A DNA stretch of 64,000 bases from NCBI GenBank assembly GCA_024734555.1, contig JANPWX010000081.1, positions 1,948,301-2,012,300 on the forward strand, read 5' to 3'. The DNA comes from Trochalopteron elliotii. Lineage: Eukaryota > Chordata > Aves > Passeriformes > Leiothrichidae. This document shows, one piece after another, positions 39,217-64,000 of the stretch (positions within the stretch are counted from its first letter, which is position 1; every line of letters begins with the position of its first letter). The position numbers were made by a program, and so were the translations under genes. The notes below the pieces were generated by a model that ran no database searches, was not told the origin of the DNA, and worked only from the letters and a program-made list of their open reading frames with translations.

Positions 39217-39360
39217 ACAGGGTCATAGAATGGTTTGGGTTAGGGGGGACCTTAGAGGTTACCTGCTTCCACCCCCACCGTGGGCAGAAACAGCTCCCAC
39301 TGGACAAGGGTGTGCAGGGCCCCCTCCAGCCTGGCCTCAAACAGGGACTGCTCCCAGTGA
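39217..39360 (-). mobile_element. CR1 LINE 3' end, inverted
   Basis: Begins 'cagggtcatagaatggtttg', the reverse of the CR1 terminal octamer, then 'ggaccttagaggttacctg', 'ccaccgtgggcagaaacag', 'cccactggacaagg' and 'ccagcctggcctcaaacag'. These match the inverted CR1 3' region closely, suggesting a fairly young copy, antisense to GK. Confidence 0.88.
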
Positions 39361-39856
39361 AGCTTTGTAATCCCTTGCCCTGAGTAACAGGGAGTGTCTG
39401 CTGCTTTTGTTGAGAATGTCAGAAGCTTGCAGGTTTGTTTGTGGTGGATTAGCAAAGTGTGTTTGCCTAGCTCTTCTCTGTGAATATGAAAGAAATCTGT
39501 GCATTTGTAGTGTTATTGCTTCCGTTGAAATTGTATTCCTGTCACAGTTTATTGCTCTGTCTGCAAGTCACACGCTCCACATTCACTTGATGACTTTGTC
39601 TAATTGAATCTGTATTTCTGCTACCAGTGGGAATCCTTTGCATTACCTTCTGTTTCAAGAAATACTGAATGATTAGTGGTGAATGATTGCCACATGATAC
39701 TTAACATTGTTAGTATGTCAGATCTATACATACAGGTTAAATAAAGTCTTCTATCTCTCTGTCTTTATTCTAAAAACCTAGTAAATGTGAATAAGCTTTG
39801 GGCAGAAAGGCAATTTCAAATAAAGAAATCTTACTGCATACATATAAAACAGCCTC

Positions 39857-39914
39857 TCCTATTAAGTATGTTGTGTAGCATTTTAAGATCCATCTAAAAA
39901 CATACTTAATAGGA
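39857..39914. repeat. Perfect 14-bp inverted repeat with 30-nt loop
   Basis: TCCTATTAAGTATG at 39857-39870 is the exact reverse complement of CATACTTAATAGGA at 39901-39914. Nearby text also repeats CCATCTAAAA and ACTTAATA. It could be a small cruciform-forming sequence or a short non-autonomous DNA element. Confidence 0.8.
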
Positions 39915-40194
39915 TATTAATACTTAATAGTACTTAATTCCATCTAAAATGGAAGCAATCTAAAAGTTGCTTCTAAATGTGTAGTACTCACAGAGCTTTC
40001 TCTTTTATTAGGATAGATTCATCTCAAGCTTGAGCTGGTAGATGAAACACAGATAAGTAAATAAAGTAAAAATAATTTGGTGATGCTCTTTCTATGTAAT
40101 CTTTACAGCTGATAGCAGAAAAGAATGATCATGTACCTTTTAAAGACTTCTTTTCTGGGCAGTGGAGCTTTCAGTGTTTTCCAGAGTTTGTGCT

Positions 40195-40352
40195 GTTTTC
40201 ATCCTTGGAGGTTTTCAAGACTTGCTTAGAAAAGTTCTTGAGCAGCCTGATCTAATCTCATTGCTGATCCTACTTTTAAGCAGGAGGTTGTACTAGAGAT
40301 GGCTCAAGGTCCCTTTGAGCCTGAATTATTTTGCAATTCTAATATATAAGCA
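40195..40352 (+). mobile_element. Old CR1 LINE 3' end
   Basis: 'catccttggaggttttcaag', 'cagcctgatctaatctcatt', 'gcaggaggttgtactagaga' and 'aggtccctttgagcctgaat' follow the CR1 3' end, with a decayed terminal repeat. Sense to GK. Confidence 0.82.
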
Positions 40353-41519
40353 GAATGTTTCTAAACTTCAAAGTTTCACTCTAAATATACTCCTTAAGGT
40401 TCCGAAGAAACTGGAGAATCAGAACTTCATCTCCTTTTTGTCAGGATTGTTCTAATAGTTTCAGAGTAAAGTGTACCGTGTAGATGATACCAAGAGTTTA
40501 TGGATTAAAAGCTTTAAGAGAAATTCCTAAAATTTATGGAATGAGAAGAGAGCATTAACAAGTATAGATACAGTTGTATCCTGGGGGGTGGCTGGATATA
40601 ACTGAATTTTGTTTCTTTGGCGTGTGAGTGGCTTCTAAATCTGCTCAGCTGTGCTTGCCATGAAAAGTTAGGATGGTGTCCTACTGACATGTTCTGCAGT
40701 TCACCTGAACCTGCTGCTGGATTTTACTTTCTGGGTCCCAGAACGTTCCTCACACAAAGATTCTGTGCTGGGGAGCAAGAGCCATTCCCACAGGAGTGCC
40801 CCCACTGCCCAGCCAGACACTCTGGCCACTCACTGTCACTGCCATTGAATGTTTCACCGGGTGTCCCTCAGCTTGGCCTGGGCAGAGATTCCTCTTGGGA
40901 ACAGGGCACTGCTGGTGAATGAGGCTTGTTGTGCATTCCTGATGAGCTTCTACTGCAAGGCACAACCTCTAACTTGTGATTCCTTAACAACACCCATTGA
41001 TAGAGTCCTCATGATTCTCTACTCTGCTGGTTTTTATTGTAGTGTATCCAAATTTAAGTTACTTTTCTTGATGTTCTTCTCTTTTTTGATGTGTTGTGTT
41101 GCTGCAGTGGCATTCTTTTCTTGTCAGATTGTTCATGAGCTCTGTACTTGTAGTTTGTTTTGAAACAAAATAGGTTTTGCCTAGGTACTTTCTTGTTCTT
41201 CAGTTTGGTCCCTTGTATGTGTTGTCACAGATTTTCACTTTTCCTAAAAGTGAGCTAACCCAAGAAAACACACAGATAACTCTGGCAATAGAGTGGCACA
41301 GCAAGAGCTAAAGAAATGTTATTATCAACAACAGTGGGTATTTTACTAAGAGAGATTCTAAAATGCATCAGGAGTTTAACTTCTATAACCACCACAAGAA
41401 AAAATCTGGTTCTTCTCCAACCCATCAAGGAAAGAAAAAGCAGTTAAAATTGACAGAGTGACAGCAAAGTTTGCCAAAATAATCTTTGCCTGCCTTCATT
41501 TTGTTATAAATGATCAACT

Positions 41520-42053
41520 AGCCAATCAGATATAAAGAATAAATTTTATTTTTCCATTTTAAATCTATCTGGGACAGCCACAGGGAACAACATTCGAATG
41601 TTGGGTGAAACAGCCGACTGACAGCAGGGTTGCTATCTCGCACTGTTCCACGATTTGCTGGGGTTTGAGTCTGAGTTCTTATACTGTATTTTGTGCCTCC
41701 CGGCAGCAGAGGTATTGTGTTTTTCAAATTCAAGCCCAGTCTTTCACTTGATGATGAACCCTGAACAGATTTCCCGGTGCTGGGCCGCGTCTGAAAGGAT
41801 TTTCCAGGAATCCTCCTTTGGGATGATGATGTCGTCAAATGCAGGGTCCACCCTCGAAATGGGTGTCGATGTGTTGATGGTGGGTTGATGGTGGGTTGAT
41901 GGTCTGGGTGCCCAAGATCTGATTAGCTCAAGGAGCTACATCCTGGGAAGCCACCCTCCTTTCTGGTGTAAATCGAGATGTTAGTTTGTATACAAAGCAT
42001 GTCCTGGTATTTGGTGAACGCCCGTCCCAGTCCGGGAATCAAGGTTACTTTTT
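41520..42053 (-). mobile_element. Candidate solo LTR or other inserted element in GK intron 1
   Basis: This block of about 530 bp has many more CpG sites than surrounding intron, suggesting a fairly recent insertion. Read on the minus strand it has a TATAAG motif (41678-41683) about 130 nt before an AATAAA (41545-41550), a layout compatible with an LTR. Possible TG...CA ends exist, but no convincing target duplication. Also on the minus strand, a Met-less frame of 63 codons is open at 41747-41935 and ends at a stop at 41744-41746. Its product was not recognised. Three copies of an 11-bp unit lie at 41873-41905. No gag, pol or env remnant was recognised. Confidence 0.35.
41873..41905. repeat. 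11-bp tandem repeat, three copies
   Basis: The unit GTTGATGGTGG starts at 41873, 41884 and 41895; the last copy is slightly changed. It lies within the candidate inserted element. Confidence 0.85.
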
Positions 42054-42313
42054 ATAATCACAGGGTTATAGAAAATATACATTCTATCATCTGCTGTAAC
42101 TTCCTTCTATGTTTTAATTGCACGAATTTATAATCACATCTATTACAATTTTAAAAGTGCATATATCTGAATCCTTGTTATATAGATATTGGGATTGATA
42201 GAAAATTACTATATGTTGTCACAGCACTGCATTTGTTCAAAAGAATAAATGTTAATTATTGTTGTTTAAACTTCTGTGTTCATAGAAAATTCAATTATGT
42301 AATTTATTTGCAG

Positions 42314-63028
<20,715 letters not shown>

Positions 63029-64000
63029 GTTAGTTATTATTTGAACTAGATCACTTTAAAAACTATTTGCACTATTTAAAGTTTTGGGGTTTTTTTGTAT
63101 TCCATCTGTCTGTTTCTAGCAAAAGTGACTGATGCTTTTTGTTGTTCATGCACACAAATATTTGAGGGTGTGAATCAGGCATAGTGTACCTAAGGGAACC
63201 AAGGGAATGCCATCTCAAATCCATCCTCACGTGCCATTTAATTTGTAGCTGTTGGATTCACATGAACCCTTGGACTCTCCCCTCCCTTTGTCTGTCTGTG
63301 CAGATTGCACACAGTTTATAGAAGGGATACAGGTTGGAGCAGCCTAGCAGAGTTATGCATTGCCTGCTTTACAGTGTGCATGGCAGATAGAATAAGGTTC
63401 CATCCTTTATCCTGTATTTCTTCTTGCACTGTTTTTAATTATTTTGAGGATCTTGTTTAAATTAAGTAAAAACTTTTTCTTCTGTCCGTGAAAGGCTTCA
63501 TCCACCCATTTGATTTTTCTGGACCCCTTGAAACTATTGTATTGTTAGAAATCTTTGTTTACTAAATTGATAAAACATTCTTCTTGTACCTTGCTCTTGA
63601 TGGATAAGTGAATTAATTTAGTCTAAAAAGAAGAGACCCTTGAAGGCTTAGCTGCAAAACTGGGAAGGACTGTGTGCATATGCAATGAAGATGCATCTTC
63701 AACCTGTTATTATACAATTTATTTTAAAAGATAACTCTTAATATAGACGACAGTGTTAGTTACTTATGCCAGAAGTAAGACATTTCATAAAAATATTCTT
63801 ACAGTAAGAAAAGGAAGTTTATTTGATGATGTCATTTGTCCCTTGTCACAGAATTTCATTCCAGAGAAAGTATTTTACAGTATAGGCATCGTTGCTGCTT
63901 AGTAAGCTGTTTGGGGGTTGTTTAGTTTTCTTTTTTTGTTTTGGTTTTGGAGGGATAGGCAGGGGGTCTAAATTAAACAGGCAGTTGAGGAGGACTCTAG
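63029..64000 (+). other. GK: GK intron 20 or 3' flank; terminal exon not seen
   Basis: In mammals the last exon adds only a Gly-Ile-Pro-type ending and the 3' UTR. No acceptor followed by such a short ending is visible here, so the terminal exon is probably to the right of the window. The sequence is AT-rich with no repeat recognised. Confidence 0.55.

Larger units (their letters stand above)
34940..42313 (+). other. GK: GK intron 1 (visible part)
   Basis: Runs from the end of the CpG-island gap to the acceptor of exon 2. It carries CR1 remnants (36.4-37.0, 39.2-39.35 and 40.2-40.35 kb), a perfect 14-bp inverted repeat at 39857-39914 and a CpG-richer block at 41.5-42.05 kb that may be a solo LTR. 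No other exon is recognised. First introns often hold enhancers, but none can be named here. Confidence 0.65.

Noticed and set aside
63090..63110. 'gtattccat' as the start of the GK terminal exon
   Set aside because: It resembles the Gly-Ile-Pro ending but is not preceded by an AG acceptor (the preceding bases are a T-run), and no stop follows in the right place.

Overview
The window is vertebrate nuclear DNA, almost certainly from a bird and probably a songbird. It is AT-rich and intron-rich, with most coding sequence in short exons bounded by AG/GT. The interspersed repeats are mainly 3' ends of avian CR1 LINEs. One intronic element has a tRNA-Ile(AAT)-like head and a CR1-like tail, the layout of the passerine SINE family TguSINE1.

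Two genes can be supported. On the minus strand at 7649-8524 is a single-exon reading frame for TASL (CXorf21 in human), the lysosomal adaptor that links SLC15A4 to TLR7/8/9 signalling and IRF5. On the plus strand is glycerol kinase (GK). Eighteen coding exons can be placed between 42314 and 63028. Exon 1 probably lies in the assembly gap 34588-34939, inside a CpG island. Exon 15 probably lies in the gap 55645-55987, beside a pentanucleotide repeat. The last exon is probably beyond 64000. The divergent TASL-GK arrangement matches human Xp21.2.

Layout: 1-7545 is intergenic sequence downstream of TASL, with a CR1 tail near 7.1-7.25 kb. 7547-8524 holds TASL and its polyadenylation signals. 8525-34270 is a long intergenic stretch with CR1 copies (one nested inside another), microsatellites and no recognisable gene. 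34270-34587 is the GC-rich promoter side of GK. 34940-42313 is GK intron 1, with CR1 remnants, a perfect inverted repeat and a CpG-richer block that may be a solo LTR. 42314-63028 is the GK exon series. 63029-64000 is intronic or beyond the visible gene.

The two genes are neighbours by conserved synteny. Nothing here suggests a shared pathway. I found no undescribed multi-gene system. The points most worth a second look are in GK: an 18-nt microexon, an 87-nt frame-preserving exon that encodes a C-terminal membrane segment, and two coding exons hidden by assembly gaps.
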